This document shows, in pieces, positions 8,135-16,999 of a stretch of DNA of 28,620 nt; positions within the stretch are counted from its first letter, which is position 1; each line of letters begins with the position of its first letter. Under the pieces are notes generated by a model. The model did no database searches. It worked only from the letters and a program-made list of their open reading frames with translations, and was not told the origin of the DNA. The position numbers and the translations under genes were made by a program. Source of the stretch: Clostridia bacterium (GTDB taxonomy: Bacteria; Bacillota_A; Clostridia; Christensenellales; Aristaeellaceae); the NCBI GenBank assembly GCA_017509065.1, contig JAFWQM010000058.1, forward strand, positions 1 to 28,620, in the 5' to 3' direction.

Positions 8135-8163
8135 ATAGAGTTATTCTCGATTATGTCGGCTGA

Positions 8164-9843
8164 TTACTTCCGGGTCGCGTACTGGAAGAAGAAGTAGCCC
8201 AGGGAGGTGAAGCCGACGTTGTCGATATTGCCGCTCTTGCAGTACAGCTGCGTGTAGTAGTAGATCGGAGCCACCGGGAAGCCGCCTTCGCCAAACAGCA
8301 TCTTTTCTGCGTCATACATCGCCTTGTCGCGCTCTGCGCCGGGCATCATGCCTTTCGCGGCAACGATCGCCTTGTCGAACTCTTCGTTGGAATACAGGCC
8401 GTAATTGTAGCTGCCGCCGGTCAGCATCAGCTCCAGATAAGTCATGGCGTCGTTGTAGTCGGCAATCCAGCCCAGGCGCGCCACGCCGAAGGTGTGCTCG
8501 CCCAGCCCGTTGGTGTAGGTTGCCCATTCCTGGTTGGCCAGGTCGATCTTGATGCCCAGCACGCTCTCCCAGTCGTAGCCCACCGCTTCAGCAATGGCCT
8601 TGTGGGTTTCGGACGTGTTGAAGTTGTAGACGATGGTGGTTTCCGGATCCCAGGCGCCGTCTGCCACAGCTTCGTCATACAGATCCATGGCCAGGTCGCA
8701 GCGGCCGGTATAAGTCGTCAGGTCCGCATCGGGATACTGCTCGGCCAGCCAGCCGTAGATGGCGCCAAGCTCGGAGCTGCCGTAGGCGAAATCTTTCATC
8801 TCAGAGTCCAGGATACCGGAAGCCACCAGGCCGGTAGCAGGCACCTGGCCGCCTTTGGTCACGTTCTTGACGATATGTTCACGGTTGATGGACAGAACCA
8901 GCGCCGCGCGGACACGCCAATCGGTGATCTTGGAGCAGTTCAGGTACAGATAGTAGGTGCCCACGTAGGGGTTGGTGAAGCAATCGCCGGAAGCCTGCAG
9001 GCTTTCGATCATGTTGGTGGGGAAAGAATCGATGAATTCCCATTCACCGGTCTGGTAGCTGGACAGAATGGCAGTTTCGCTGTCGCTCAGGTGCCATACC
9101 AGCGCATCCGGGCCAAGCTTGTCATAGTCATAGTACTTGTCGTTCTTTTCCATCCGGATGTAGCTGTCATGTACCCATTCGGTCGCCTTGTAGGGGCCGT
9201 TCACGACGATGTTCGCGGGATCGGTCCAGTTTTCGTTGCCCTCAACCACATCCTGGCGCAGAGGCATCAGGGTCGGGAAAGCGCACATGCTCAGGAAGTA
9301 GGCGCAGGGGGATTCCAGGGTCACTTCGAAGGTCTTGTCGTCAATCGCCTTAACGCCTAGTTCGGAAGGATCCTTTTCACCGGCCTGGATCGCAGCGGCG
9401 TTCAGCACGATGTTGTCCAGGAAGTAGCCGTAGTCCGCGGCGGTGGCGGGGTTCACCAGGCGCTGCCAGCTGTACACGAAATCCTGGGCCGTAACGGGCT
9501 TGCCATCGGACCAGACGGCGTCGTCGCGCAGGGTGAAGGTGTAGACGGTCTGGTCGTCAGACACGGTGTAGGAAGCGGCCTGTCCGGGGACGACGTCCAC
9601 GTTGTACATGGTCGGATCCTGGTCATTGGAATGCTCATCGGTCAGCACGTATTTCATCAGGTTTTCAAACTGATGGTTCGCGTAGATCGCAGAGTCCACG
9701 GAGCTGCCCATGTTGGGGTCGATGGTCTCAGGCTCGCTGGCGATGCACAGATCCAGTACGAATCCTTCTTCGTCGGCAACAGCCATGGAAACCATTCCCA
9801 GCACCAGGCAAAGGGTCAGAAACAGGGATACGATTTTCTTCAT
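8164..9843 (-). CDS. oppA: Peptide ABC transporter substrate-binding protein (OppA type)
   Basis: This 559-residue product is an extracytoplasmic solute-binding protein of family 5, which binds oligopeptides for import. It shows the family start region (CIASEPETIDPN), YTFTLRDDAVWSDGKPVTAQDFVYSWQR and late ARLGWIADYNDAMTYLELM. The N-terminus is a signal peptide ending VSMAVADEE without a cysteine near the cleavage point, so it is not an obvious lipoprotein, unlike most Gram-positive OppA proteins. AGGAGG lies 9 bases before the ATG. It is the last gene of oppBCDFA, 57 bases after oppF. Peptide is the likely substrate given the full Opp operon; other di- or oligopeptide-like ligands cannot be excluded. 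Confidence 0.92.
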   Translation of the reverse strand: MKKIVSLFLTLCLVLGMVSMAVADEEGFVLDLCIASEPETIDPNMGSSVDSAIYANHQFENLMKYVLTDEHSNDQDPTMYNVDVVPGQAASYTVSDDQTVYTFTLRDDAVWSDGKPVTAQDFVYSWQRLVNPATAADYGYFLDNIVLNAAAIQAGEKDPSELGVKAIDDKTFEVTLESPCAYFLSMCAFPTLMPLRQDVVEGNENWTDPANIVVNGPYKATEWVHDSYIRMEKNDKYYDYDKLGPDALVWHLSDSETAILSSYQTGEWEFIDSFPTNMIESLQASGDCFTNPYVGTYYLYLNCSKITDWRVRAALVLSINREHIVKNVTKGGQVPATGLVASGILDSEMKDFAYGSSELGAIYGWLAEQYPDADLTTYTGRCDLAMDLYDEAVADGAWDPETTIVYNFNTSETHKAIAEAVGYDWESVLGIKIDLANQEWATYTNGLGEHTFGVARLGWIADYNDAMTYLELMLTGGSYNYGLYSNEEFDKAIVAAKGMMPGAERDKAMYDAEKMLFGEGGFPVAPIYYYTQLYCKSGNIDNVGFTSLGYFFFQYATRK

Positions 9844-9900
9844 TGGTTGGTTCCTCCTTTTTTATTTATACAATTCACCGACAGGTGAAGTGTAATCAGA

Positions 9901-10902
9901 TTATGCCGGATCATCCAGCATGTGGCATGCGGCAAAATGGCCGGGGCCATATTCTTTCAGTTTGGGCGCCGTCTCTTTGCAGCGCGCCGTGGCATAGGGA
10001 CAGCGGGTGTGGAAACGGCATCCGCTGGGCGGATTGATGGGGCTTGGGATCTCTCCCTCCAGCAGGATGCGCTGACGGGTCTTGTTCTTCTCTGGATCCG
10101 GCAGCGGCACGGCGCTTAACAGGGTTTGGGTATACGGATGAATCGGATGATTGCACAGCTCGTAGCTTTCCGCCAGTTCCACCATACTGCCCAGGTACAT
10201 GACCCCGATCCGGTTGGAGATATGCCGCACCACTGAAATATCGTGGGCAATAAACAGATAGGTCAGATGGTTGGCTTCCTGCAGATCCTCCAGCATGTTG
10301 ACCACCTGGCTCTGGATGGATACGTCCAGCGCGGAAATCGGCTCGTCGCACACGATGAATTCCGGCTTTACCGCCAATGCCCGGGCGATGCCGACGCGCT
10401 GCTGCTGGCCGCCGGAGAACTCGTGCGGGAAGCGGTTCGCGTGCTCCGTATTCAATCCCACCTCGTCCAGCAGGTGATTGATCATGTCCCGGCGCTCATT
10501 TTTGCCGGCACAAATCTTATGGATATCCAGGGCTTCGCCCACGATCTCCCCGACAGTCATCCGCGGGTCCAGGCTGGCGGAGGGATCCTGGAAGATGATC
10601 TGCATCTTCCGGCGGTACGGCTTCATTTTGAGGCTGATCTTTTTCTCCTTATCGAAGATCGTTGTGCCGTCATAGACGATCTGGCCGTCGGTCGGCTCGA
10701 TCAGGCGGATCATCGTCCGCCCCAGCGTACTTTTGCCGCATCCGCTTTCGCCCACGATCCCCAGCGTTTCTCCCCTGAAAATGGAGAAGGATACGGACTC
10801 GACAGCCTGCACATACTGTTTGGGCTGGAAAGGGTTTCCTTTTACCTGGAAGTATTTTTTCAGTTTTTCTACCTGGATCAGTACCGATTTCTCCTCATTC
10901 AT
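9901..10902 (-). CDS. oppF: Oligopeptide ABC transporter ATP-binding protein OppF
   Basis: The 333-residue ATPase has Walker [11 protein letters not shown]-loop [13 protein letters not shown], signature FSGGQQQR, Walker B FIVCDEP and the switch His in FIAHD. The C-terminal oligopeptide extension carries [14 protein letters not shown], a cysteine cluster typical of OppD/OppF that may bind an iron-sulfur cluster. Its ATG overlaps the oppD stop by 4 bases (ATGA), indicating translational coupling. It pairs with OppD on the cytosolic face of the OppBC channel. Confidence 0.95.
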   Translation of the reverse strand: MNEEKSVLIQVEKLKKYFQVKGNPFQPKQYVQAVESVSFSIFRGETLGIVGESGCGKSTLGRTMIRLIEPTDGQIVYDGTTIFDKEKKISLKMKPYRRKMQIIFQDPSASLDPRMTVGEIVGEALDIHKICAGKNERRDMINHLLDEVGLNTEHANRFPHEFSGGQQQRVGIARALAVKPEFIVCDEPISALDVSIQSQVVNMLEDLQEANHLTYLFIAHDISVVRHISNRIGVMYLGSMVELAESYELCNHPIHPYTQTLLSAVPLPDPEKNKTRQRILLEGEIPSPINPPSGCRFHTRCPYATARCKETAPKLKEYGPGHFAACHMLDDPA

Positions 10903-11924
10903 GATTTCAGCGCCTCCTCTCCGGGATTCGGCTGAGCCGTGCCGTTCATGGCATGCAGCCAGCAGGCGCTGATATGCCCGTCGCCGAGATCCGTAAAATC
11001 AGGCTTTGTCCGCAGGCAGATCTTCCGGCATTCGCTGCACCGCGGCGCAAAGTTGCACCCCTTCGGCGGGTTCAGCAAGTCGATTGGCGTTCCCTCAATG
11101 GGGATCAGCCGCTCATGCCCATCCTCGTCCAGCCGCGGCATAGACGCCAGCAATCCTTTGGTATAGGGATGCTGCGGATTGTAAAAAATGTCGTTCACCT
11201 TTCCCTGCTCGATGATTTTTCCGGCATACATGACGGACACCCGGTCGCAGATCTCCGCCACCACGCCCAGATTGTGCGTGATAAAGATGATCGACGTGTT
11301 TGCTTCCCGCTGGAGCTTTTTCATCAGTTCCAGGATCTGCGCCTGGATCGTCACGTCCAGCGCGGTGGTGGGCTCGTCCGCGATCAGCAATTTTGGCTTG
11401 CAGATCAGCGCCATGGCAATCATTGCCCGCTGGCGCATCCCGCCGGAAAACTCATGGGGGTATTGCTTCATACGTTTTTCCGGGTTATTGATTCCAACCT
11501 GGTCCAGCATCTCCACCGAACGCTTCCACGCTTCCGCCTTGGAAATGGAGGACTCATGCACCAGCAGCGCCTCCATCAGCTGATTGCCGATGGTGTACAC
11601 CGGGTTCAGGCAGGTCATGGGATTCTGGAAAATCATGCTGACCTTGTTGCCCCGGAACTGGCGCATCTGCTCCGGCGTAAAATCCAGCAGATTCTTTCCT
11701 TCAAAGGTGATCGATCCGCCGATCACTCTTCCCGGGCTTTGCAGCAGCCCGATGATGGAATATGCTTCCACGCTTTTGCCGGAGCCGCTTTCGCCGACAA
11801 CACCCATAACTTCGTTGTATCCCAGGCTGTATGAAATACCGTCAACGGCTTTCACTTCCCCGGCCGGGGTAAAGAAGGAGACTTTGAGGTCTTTGACTTC
11901 GATCAGTTTATCCAACTTAGCCAA
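10899..11924 (-). CDS. oppD: Oligopeptide ABC transporter ATP-binding protein OppD
   Basis: The 341-residue ATPase has Walker [22 protein letters not shown] at the Q-loop, signature FSGGMRQR, Walker B LLIADEP and switch FITHN. The C-terminal [14 protein letters not shown] cluster marks the Opp subfamily. The start is TTG at 11924, with AGGAGG 8 bases before it; no ATG fits as well. It begins 13 bases after the oppC stop and shares its last bases with oppF. Confidence 0.95.
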   Translation of the reverse strand: MAKLDKLIEVKDLKVSFFTPAGEVKAVDGISYSLGYNEVMGVVGESGSGKSVEAYSIIGLLQSPGRVIGGSITFEGKNLLDFTPEQMRQFRGNKVSMIFQNPMTCLNPVYTIGNQLMEALLVHESSISKAEAWKRSVEMLDQVGINNPEKRMKQYPHEFSGGMRQRAMIAMALICKPKLLIADEPTTALDVTIQAQILELMKKLQREANTSIIFITHNLGVVAEICDRVSVMYAGKIIEQGKVNDIFYNPQHPYTKGLLASMPRLDEDGHERLIPIEGTPIDLLNPPKGCNFAPRCSECRKICLRTKPDFTDLGDGHISACWLHAMNGTAQPNPGEEALKS

Positions 11925-11937
11925 TACGATCTCCTCC

Positions 11938-13359
11938 TTACTTTTTCAGTCTGGGATCCAGCGCATCCCGCAAGCCGTCGCCCACCAGATTCAGGCTCAG
12001 CACGATCAGTGTCAGTATAATCGCCGGGAAAACCAACTGATAAGGATACAGCCAAATCGACTTCAGCGCATCCGAGCACAGCGAACCCAGACTGGGCATT
12101 GGCGCGCTGACGCCGAGCCCCAGAAAGCTCAGGAAGGATTCCAGAAATATCGCGGAAGGGATTTGCAGGCAGGTGGTGATCACCAGCGTACCGATGGCGT
12201 TTGGGAGCAGATGCCGCCGGATGATCCGCCATTTTCCTGCGCCAAGCGCTACCGCGGCATTGACGTATTCCTGCTTTTTAAGCTGAAGCACCTGGCCGCG
12301 GACGATCCGCGCCATCGTGACCCAGTATAAAAGCGCGAATGTGATAAAGATACTGACAACGCCGACGCCCAGATCGCTGAGCACTTGAAAGGGGCCGTTC
12401 CTGTTTGCGTCAAGCCATTTCTGCAAAAAGCTGGGATTGTCCTGATCCTGGGGGTTCAGCACCATCTGCAGCAGCAGAACGATCAGCACTTCGGGAATGG
12501 AATAAATCAATTCCACGATCCGCATCATAATGAAGTCAGTCACGCCGCCTGCCAGCCCGGAAATTGAACCGTAGATGGAGCCGATAATAAGAACGATCAG
12601 GGCGGCTGTGATGCCGACGATAATGGAAACCTGAGCGCCGTACATCGTCCGGGCCATCAGATCCCGGCCGGAATCATCGGTTCCGAAGATGTGCGGAAAA
12701 ACACCGTGCATCAGTTCGATCTTCCTGATTTCCCAGCGCAGTTTCTGTTCCTGTTCGGTCAGCTGCGGGATCTCATTCGTCGTTTCGATAGGTTCATCCG
12801 CTTTCCATTCGCCGGTTTCTTTATCGGTTTCTTTCAGGACCAGCGGATACTCTGCATCCCGGTTAAACAGCAGCATCGCGTGGGTTTCTTCGTTGTATGA
12901 TTTTTTGACGCTGAACGTGTAGACCTGGCCGTTCTCGATGAAATAATACTTGATCTTCTTCTGGATCATGCCGCCATCCGCCATGAACGCGGCATAGTAT
13001 CCGTCGTTTTCCTTTGCGATATCAAAACAGAGCCGCTCCTCGTCCGAGTATTCCAGCGGCCCGAGGTTCAGCGACAGCCGGTACTGTTCCTTATAGTCAT
13101 ACGGAATCAGCTTCGGCCCGAGGAAGGCAAACAGAAGAATAACGATGAAAACGAAAAGCGCCACCATGGATACGGTGTTTTTCCGGAAACGGCGCCAGGC
13201 GTCTCGCCAGTAAGATACGCTTTTATGCTTCTCTACAACCGATTCCTTTTCGGTTTCCGTCGCCTTTTCAAGATCCTCCGGCGAAAGTTGGATTGCTTTT
13301 TCGATCGGCTCCGGATCCACCATGAAAGGGCTGACTTTTGCAAAATTGATCTTCTTCAT
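11938..13359 (-). CDS. oppC: Oligopeptide ABC transporter permease OppC with an extra extracytoplasmic domain
   Basis: This 473-residue protein is much longer than the usual OppC of about 300 residues. An N-terminal cytosolic stretch (1-60) is followed by TM1 (about 61-83). Then about 140 hydrophilic residues (85-224) precede FGTDDSGRD (225-233), where normal OppC proteins have a short loop. The permease core follows, with the EAA loop near 365-387 (EYVNAAVALGAGKWRIIRRH) and SFLGLGV. A second small insertion of about 30 residues lies near 302-330. It starts 1 base after the oppB stop, with an AGGAGG site inside the end of oppB. By topology the insert should face outside, close to the OppA docking side. 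Confidence 0.92.
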   Translation of the reverse strand: MKKINFAKVSPFMVDPEPIEKAIQLSPEDLEKATETEKESVVEKHKSVSYWRDAWRRFRKNTVSMVALFVFIVILLFAFLGPKLIPYDYKEQYRLSLNLGPLEYSDEERLCFDIAKENDGYYAAFMADGGMIQKKIKYYFIENGQVYTFSVKKSYNEETHAMLLFNRDAEYPLVLKETDKETGEWKADEPIETTNEIPQLTEQEQKLRWEIRKIELMHGVFPHIFGTDDSGRDLMARTMYGAQVSIIVGITAALIVLIIGSIYGSISGLAGGVTDFIMMRIVELIYSIPEVLIVLLLQMVLNPQDQDNPSFLQKWLDANRNGPFQVLSDLGVGVVSIFITFALLYWVTMARIVRGQVLQLKKQEYVNAAVALGAGKWRIIRRHLLPNAIGTLVITTCLQIPSAIFLESFLSFLGLGVSAPMPSLGSLCSDALKSIWLYPYQLVFPAIILTLIVLSLNLVGDGLRDALDPRLKK

Positions 13360-13360
13360 G

Positions 13361-14305
13361 TCAGTCCTCCTGCGCCGTCAGCGTGATCCTCGGATCAATC
13401 AGACGGTAAACCAGGTCCACCACCAGGTTCATCGCAATCACCAGGGCAGACAGGATCGTCGTTGTGGCCATGATCAGATTGTAGTCGCGGCTCCGGACGC
13501 ATTCCAGGAAGTATTTCCCAAGCCCCGGAATCTGAAAAGTGGATTCCACCACAAAGCTGCCGGTAATGATCCCCGCCGCCACCGGTCCCAAATACGTCAC
13601 AACCGGGATCAGCGAATTGCGCAGCGCGTGCTTCAAAACCAGCTTCCCCGTTTTCACCCCTTTGGCCCGCGCGGTCCGGATGTAGTCCTGGTTGATCGCG
13701 TCCAGCATACTGGTGCGGGTCAGTTTGGCAATATAACAGGTATAATAGGAAGACATGCTGAGGATCGGCATGATGTAGCTTTTGGCATCCTTTAATGACC
13801 CGCTGTTGACGTCCAGCCATCCAAGCTGGACCGCGAAAAGAAGCAGGAGCAGCGTGGCCAGCACAAAGGCCGGGATAGCCACGCCGACGGTGGTCATCAC
13901 GCGAAGAAATCCATCCAGCCACGTTCCGCGTCTGTATGCGGCAATACACCCGAGGGGTATGCCGACGATAATCGATAAAAGAAGCGAAGAAATACCCAGC
14001 TTGATGGAAAGCTCAAATTTCCCCTGTTCGAAAATGATCGCCGATACCCGCGTATCCTGCTGCATCTTCAGGGAAACGCCCAAATCGCCGTGCAGATAGT
14101 TCCGGATATAAGTAATAAACTGTTCAAGCGGAGGCTTGTCCAGGCCGTATTTTTTGTTATTCTGCTCAATCACCGTTTCGGTGTTTTTCTCCGTCTGAAA
14201 AGGACTGCCTGGGATTGCCTTCATCAGAACAAAGGTAATCACCATAATAATGAACAGCGTTACGATTGCTCCCAGCACCCGCTTAATAATGTACCAGGTC
14301 ATCAT
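13361..14305 (-). CDS. oppB: Oligopeptide ABC transporter permease OppB
   Basis: The 314-residue integral membrane protein shows the OppB pattern: N-terminal TM helix, MKAIPGSPF, an extracellular YGLDKPPLEQFITYIRNYLHGDLGVS segment, and a cytosolic EAA loop (DYIRTARAKGVKTGKLVLKHALRN). It ends with FQIPGLGKYFLECVRSRDY and two more TM helices. Two adjacent ATGs (14305 and 14302) are possible; AAGGAG is 4 bases from the first and 7 from the second, so the second may be used. It is the first gene of oppBCDFA. Confidence 0.95.
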   Translation of the reverse strand: MMTWYIIKRVLGAIVTLFIIMVITFVLMKAIPGSPFQTEKNTETVIEQNNKKYGLDKPPLEQFITYIRNYLHGDLGVSLKMQQDTRVSAIIFEQGKFELSIKLGISSLLLSIIVGIPLGCIAAYRRGTWLDGFLRVMTTVGVAIPAFVLATLLLLLFAVQLGWLDVNSGSLKDAKSYIMPILSMSSYYTCYIAKLTRTSMLDAINQDYIRTARAKGVKTGKLVLKHALRNSLIPVVTYLGPVAAGIITGSFVVESTFQIPGLGKYFLECVRSRDYNLIMATTTILSALVIAMNLVVDLVYRLIDPRITLTAQED

Positions 14306-14344
14306 GTCACTCCTTCAGTAAGGTTCTGCTTGAATTATTATTTT

Positions 14345-14372
14345 ATCATAACCATCCTATGAAAGACCACAA
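14345..14372 (-). promoter_or_regulatory. Possible promoter of the opp operon
   Basis: On the minus strand TTGTGG, a 16-base spacer and TATGAT lie 40 bases upstream of oppB. Just upstream, CGATAAA (14379-14385) and TTTATCG (14403-14409) form an inverted repeat that could bind a regulator. The -35 match is moderate. Confidence 0.4.
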
Positions 14373-14776
14373 AAAAACCGATAAAAAACAATCTATGGAT
14401 GATTTATCGTTACCATTCAGGTATCGAAGTCAGTCACAGAAGGTTACGATGGGGCTATTCGCCCCAGTTCCCTTTGTTGGATTATTTATAGCTGAATGGT
14501 ATCGATTTATCCTGTTTTTCATCTGGCAGATAAAAGCATTCTACCCAGCATTGAAACAAGCGACCCGATGATGATGTCCGTGTTTAGCATCGGTCTAATC
14601 ATGATTTCCAGCACTTTGTTAGCGTTGGCTAACATCCATAATTTTTCCGGATTCAGCAGAAATCAAGAAGAAATTTGGATGGGCTGTGCCTGTGGAAAGG
14701 CGCAATCCTGGCTGTGCATTGGCCAACCGATATGGACAGACAGCAAAGCCCTTTGGGGCAGCTGATATGCTCCCGG

Positions 14777-14814
14777 GCAAAAGGGAAGCCCTGAGACCGC
14801 AGAATCTCAGGGCT
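14777..14814 (-). terminator. Terminator of the beta-helix gene
   Basis: A perfect 10-base-pair hairpin, AGCCCTGAGA (14787-14796) with TCTCAGGGCT (14805-14814) and an 8-base loop. On the minus strand it is followed by TCCCTTTTGC. It lies 64 bases beyond the stop at 14878. The T-run is short and offset, so efficiency is uncertain. Confidence 0.6.
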
Positions 14815-14877
14815 GTAGCACGGGAAAGGGGGCTTGAGGCTGGACCTGGTGATACGCCTTTCCGGGAAGGCCCGGAA

Positions 14878-16809
14878 TCACTTTCTCAGGGGATATACCA
14901 GCGCCGGATTCCAGACTGCGAAGGGACCGGGCATAACCTGGCCCGCCCCTCTTTCCTCCCCCGCAAAATCGCACAGAACGCCGTCCGCCGCGGGTACCTG
15001 CCGCACTGACAGCGGATCGTGGAGCAGCTGAAGCCTGCGCAGCTGCGCGGCAGAGCCGAAGGGGGCGTCTTTGCTGACCCGGAAGGCAACAGTCCGCCTC
15101 TCCTCATCCAGTTCAATGTCAAACCAGGCGTTCTGCCCGCTTAGGTCGAAGCCGAAGAACTCCTGCCAGGCGGGAAGATTCAGGCAGGCCTCCGGCTCGG
15201 GGTACATGACCCTGAGATAGCCCCCCTGCATCCGCACATACAGATTGCCGTCCGCATGGTTGTCCCGGGTGGGAAAGTCAATGGCCGCCTCGCCGCATGC
15301 ATAGAAGATATTGTTGAAAACCTTTGCCTCCCGGGAGGTGCCGCCGCGTTCCAACCCGTGCATCCGGAAGCCCACCGGCTTGGCATAATACCCGCTGTGG
15401 CGGCAGCGGCCGATCAGGTTGTGGGCGATCACCAGCCGGTCCGTGCCCTCGCCGTAAACCCCGTAGCCGTTTACCGCCTCCGTCTCCCGCAGCTTATACC
15501 AGCCGGAGGAGCCCGGCTCCTGGGGCACCTTCGATGGATCAAAGCGGCCTTCCACATTCCAGATGATGTTGTTGTCGATGAGATTCACTCCGTCCCGTGT
15601 GCACTCGATGAAAATCGCTTCCCGCTGCTCAATTCCGTTCAGGAAGAGATTGCCAGTAATCCGGTTGTTTTCATTTCCGCAGTCCAGCCACAGATGATCG
15701 GCGCGGAGGGTATTGCGGAACACATTGCGGCGGATCAGGGCGTTCACGCTGTTGTGCAGCTTGATTGCGCCGGCTTCCCAGGACAACTCCATCTTCTGCC
15801 AGCCGGTCCCTTCAATGAGATTGTCTTCAATCAGCATTTCCTCCGCGAACATGCCGGCAATGCCGCAGACGCCCGCATCGCGGATCCTGCAGTTCCGGAT
15901 GACGCTGCAGCCGATGATCTCCCCCTCCCGGTGAGTGTGGTGCCAGCACTCGTTGCCCACGTCGATTGCCACGCCGTTGGACCAGTTGACCTCGCAGTCC
16001 TCAATGATCCAGTGGTGACCGCGGAAGGCGGAGACAGCGCCCCGTTGGGGAACCGGCGCGCCGGTGGCCGCGTGCTCAAGGATCAGCCCTTTGACCCGGA
16101 TATAGTTCAGGAAGGGCTTGTCCGGCGCAAAGCACTGCTCCCGCACTGTCACCTCAATCCGGTGCTCCCTCGGGTCCGCATCCCCGGCCAGACGGAAATG
16201 CACCTTCTGTCCGTTGGCTTCCACCCAGTAGGTGTTGTCCCGCTGCCCCATCAGGTAGTACAGCGGCACCTGGGTCAGCGGCTTTCCGTCGCAGAACACG
16301 CAGCCGCGCCGGTTCAGGTAGGTGGTCATATCCGTCTTGTCATACTCGATGAACAGCCGGTCATGGAGAATGTTCACCGCGCAGAAGGGGTTATAGCCCC
16401 GGAACAGATCCGGGTCCAGGCAGTATTCCCAGATACGCACGCTCTTCGGGTCTACCCCCCGGAGCATCCAGCCCTCGCTGGGGATGAACTTCCCAACCTC
16501 CTCCGAGGCCCGGATCACCACATCCCCGTCACCATAGGCCTCATAGGAAATCAGGTGCGCAGGGTCCGTGCCGCCCTGGGCCGGTTTGACGCACTCGCGG
16601 TACAGGCCCGCATGGATACGGACCCGGGTGCCCGGCTCCGCCTCCATGGCGGCGCGGCCGATGGTTCGGAAAGGGGCAGCCTCGCTGCCGTCGCTGTCGT
16701 CACACCCTTCCGGGCTGACAAACAGCTCCCTCTCCCAGACCGGCTCCGTCTCCCAGAAATGATAGCTGCTGCCATCGGGCAGAATCGCCGAAAGATCCCG
16801 CTGTTTCAT
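14878..16809 (-). CDS. Right-handed parallel beta-helix protein (DUF1565-like), cytoplasmic
   Basis: The frame is open upstream, but GGAGGA lies 9 bases before ATG 16809, giving 643 residues. An N-terminal DUF1565-like segment (ELFVSPEGCDDSDGSEAAPFRTIGRAA, then GTRVRIHAGLYRECV) leads into a parallel beta-helix. Its short strands repeat as N-x-I/F units: VIRNCRIRDAG, LIEDNLIEGT, ALIRRNVFRNT, NRITGNLFLNG, LIDNNIIWN, LVIAHNLIGRC and AKVFNNIFYACG. Such folds bind or cleave polysaccharides. There is no signal peptide, so it probably acts on imported oligosaccharide or is exported by another route. It has its own promoter and terminator. No catalytic residues can be assigned with confidence. Confidence 0.82.
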   Translation of the reverse strand: MKQRDLSAILPDGSSYHFWETEPVWERELFVSPEGCDDSDGSEAAPFRTIGRAAMEAEPGTRVRIHAGLYRECVKPAQGGTDPAHLISYEAYGDGDVVIRASEEVGKFIPSEGWMLRGVDPKSVRIWEYCLDPDLFRGYNPFCAVNILHDRLFIEYDKTDMTTYLNRRGCVFCDGKPLTQVPLYYLMGQRDNTYWVEANGQKVHFRLAGDADPREHRIEVTVREQCFAPDKPFLNYIRVKGLILEHAATGAPVPQRGAVSAFRGHHWIIEDCEVNWSNGVAIDVGNECWHHTHREGEIIGCSVIRNCRIRDAGVCGIAGMFAEEMLIEDNLIEGTGWQKMELSWEAGAIKLHNSVNALIRRNVFRNTLRADHLWLDCGNENNRITGNLFLNGIEQREAIFIECTRDGVNLIDNNIIWNVEGRFDPSKVPQEPGSSGWYKLRETEAVNGYGVYGEGTDRLVIAHNLIGRCRHSGYYAKPVGFRMHGLERGGTSREAKVFNNIFYACGEAAIDFPTRDNHADGNLYVRMQGGYLRVMYPEPEACLNLPAWQEFFGFDLSGQNAWFDIELDEERRTVAFRVSKDAPFGSAAQLRRLQLLHDPLSVRQVPAADGVLCDFAGEERGAGQVMPGPFAVWNPALVYPLRK

Positions 16810-16878
16810 GCTCTTGTCTCCTCCATAAAATGCTTCTGGCTGTCCGTTAAGGCATTGCCAAAGGCGGCTTTCTCCGCC

Positions 16879-16908
16879 ATTATACCGTAATTTGTACGGA
16901 AATAACAA
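16879..16908 (-). promoter_or_regulatory. Promoter of the beta-helix gene with an operator-like palindrome in its spacer
   Basis: On the minus strand TTGTTA (16908-16903), an 18-base spacer and TATAAT (16884-16879). The spacer contains the perfect inverted repeat CCGTA-N5-TACGG (16885-16899), well placed for repression. Immediately downstream the transcript would fold GGCGG/CCGCC into a 5' hairpin (about 16863-16878). Confidence 0.7.
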
Positions 16909-16999
16909 TCCTTTGAAATTATTACAGAGAAGCTCTCTGCATAATCCGCTCATCTATCCTGTAGCCTGCCTCCTTCTGCCGTTTAACAAACCTCGATTT

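Larger units (their letters stand above)
14306..14877. other. Long intergenic region without a convincing gene
   Basis: About 570 bases lie between oppB and the beta-helix gene. Overlapping plus-strand frames at 14359-14571 and 14496-14765 encode hydrophobic stretches, but they have no ribosome sites, no continuous domain and no family that I recognise. They might be remains of a frameshifted membrane-protein gene. Short perfect inverted repeats occur at 14451-14465 (GGGGC/GCCCC) and 14618-14633 (GTTAGC/GCTAAC). The left end holds the opp promoter and the right end the beta-helix terminator. Confidence 0.4.

Noticed and set aside
15256..16890. 544-codon open frame opposite the beta-helix gene
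   Set aside because: It mirrors the GC-rich coding strand, has no ribosome site or domain, and its residues are those expected of an antisense shadow.
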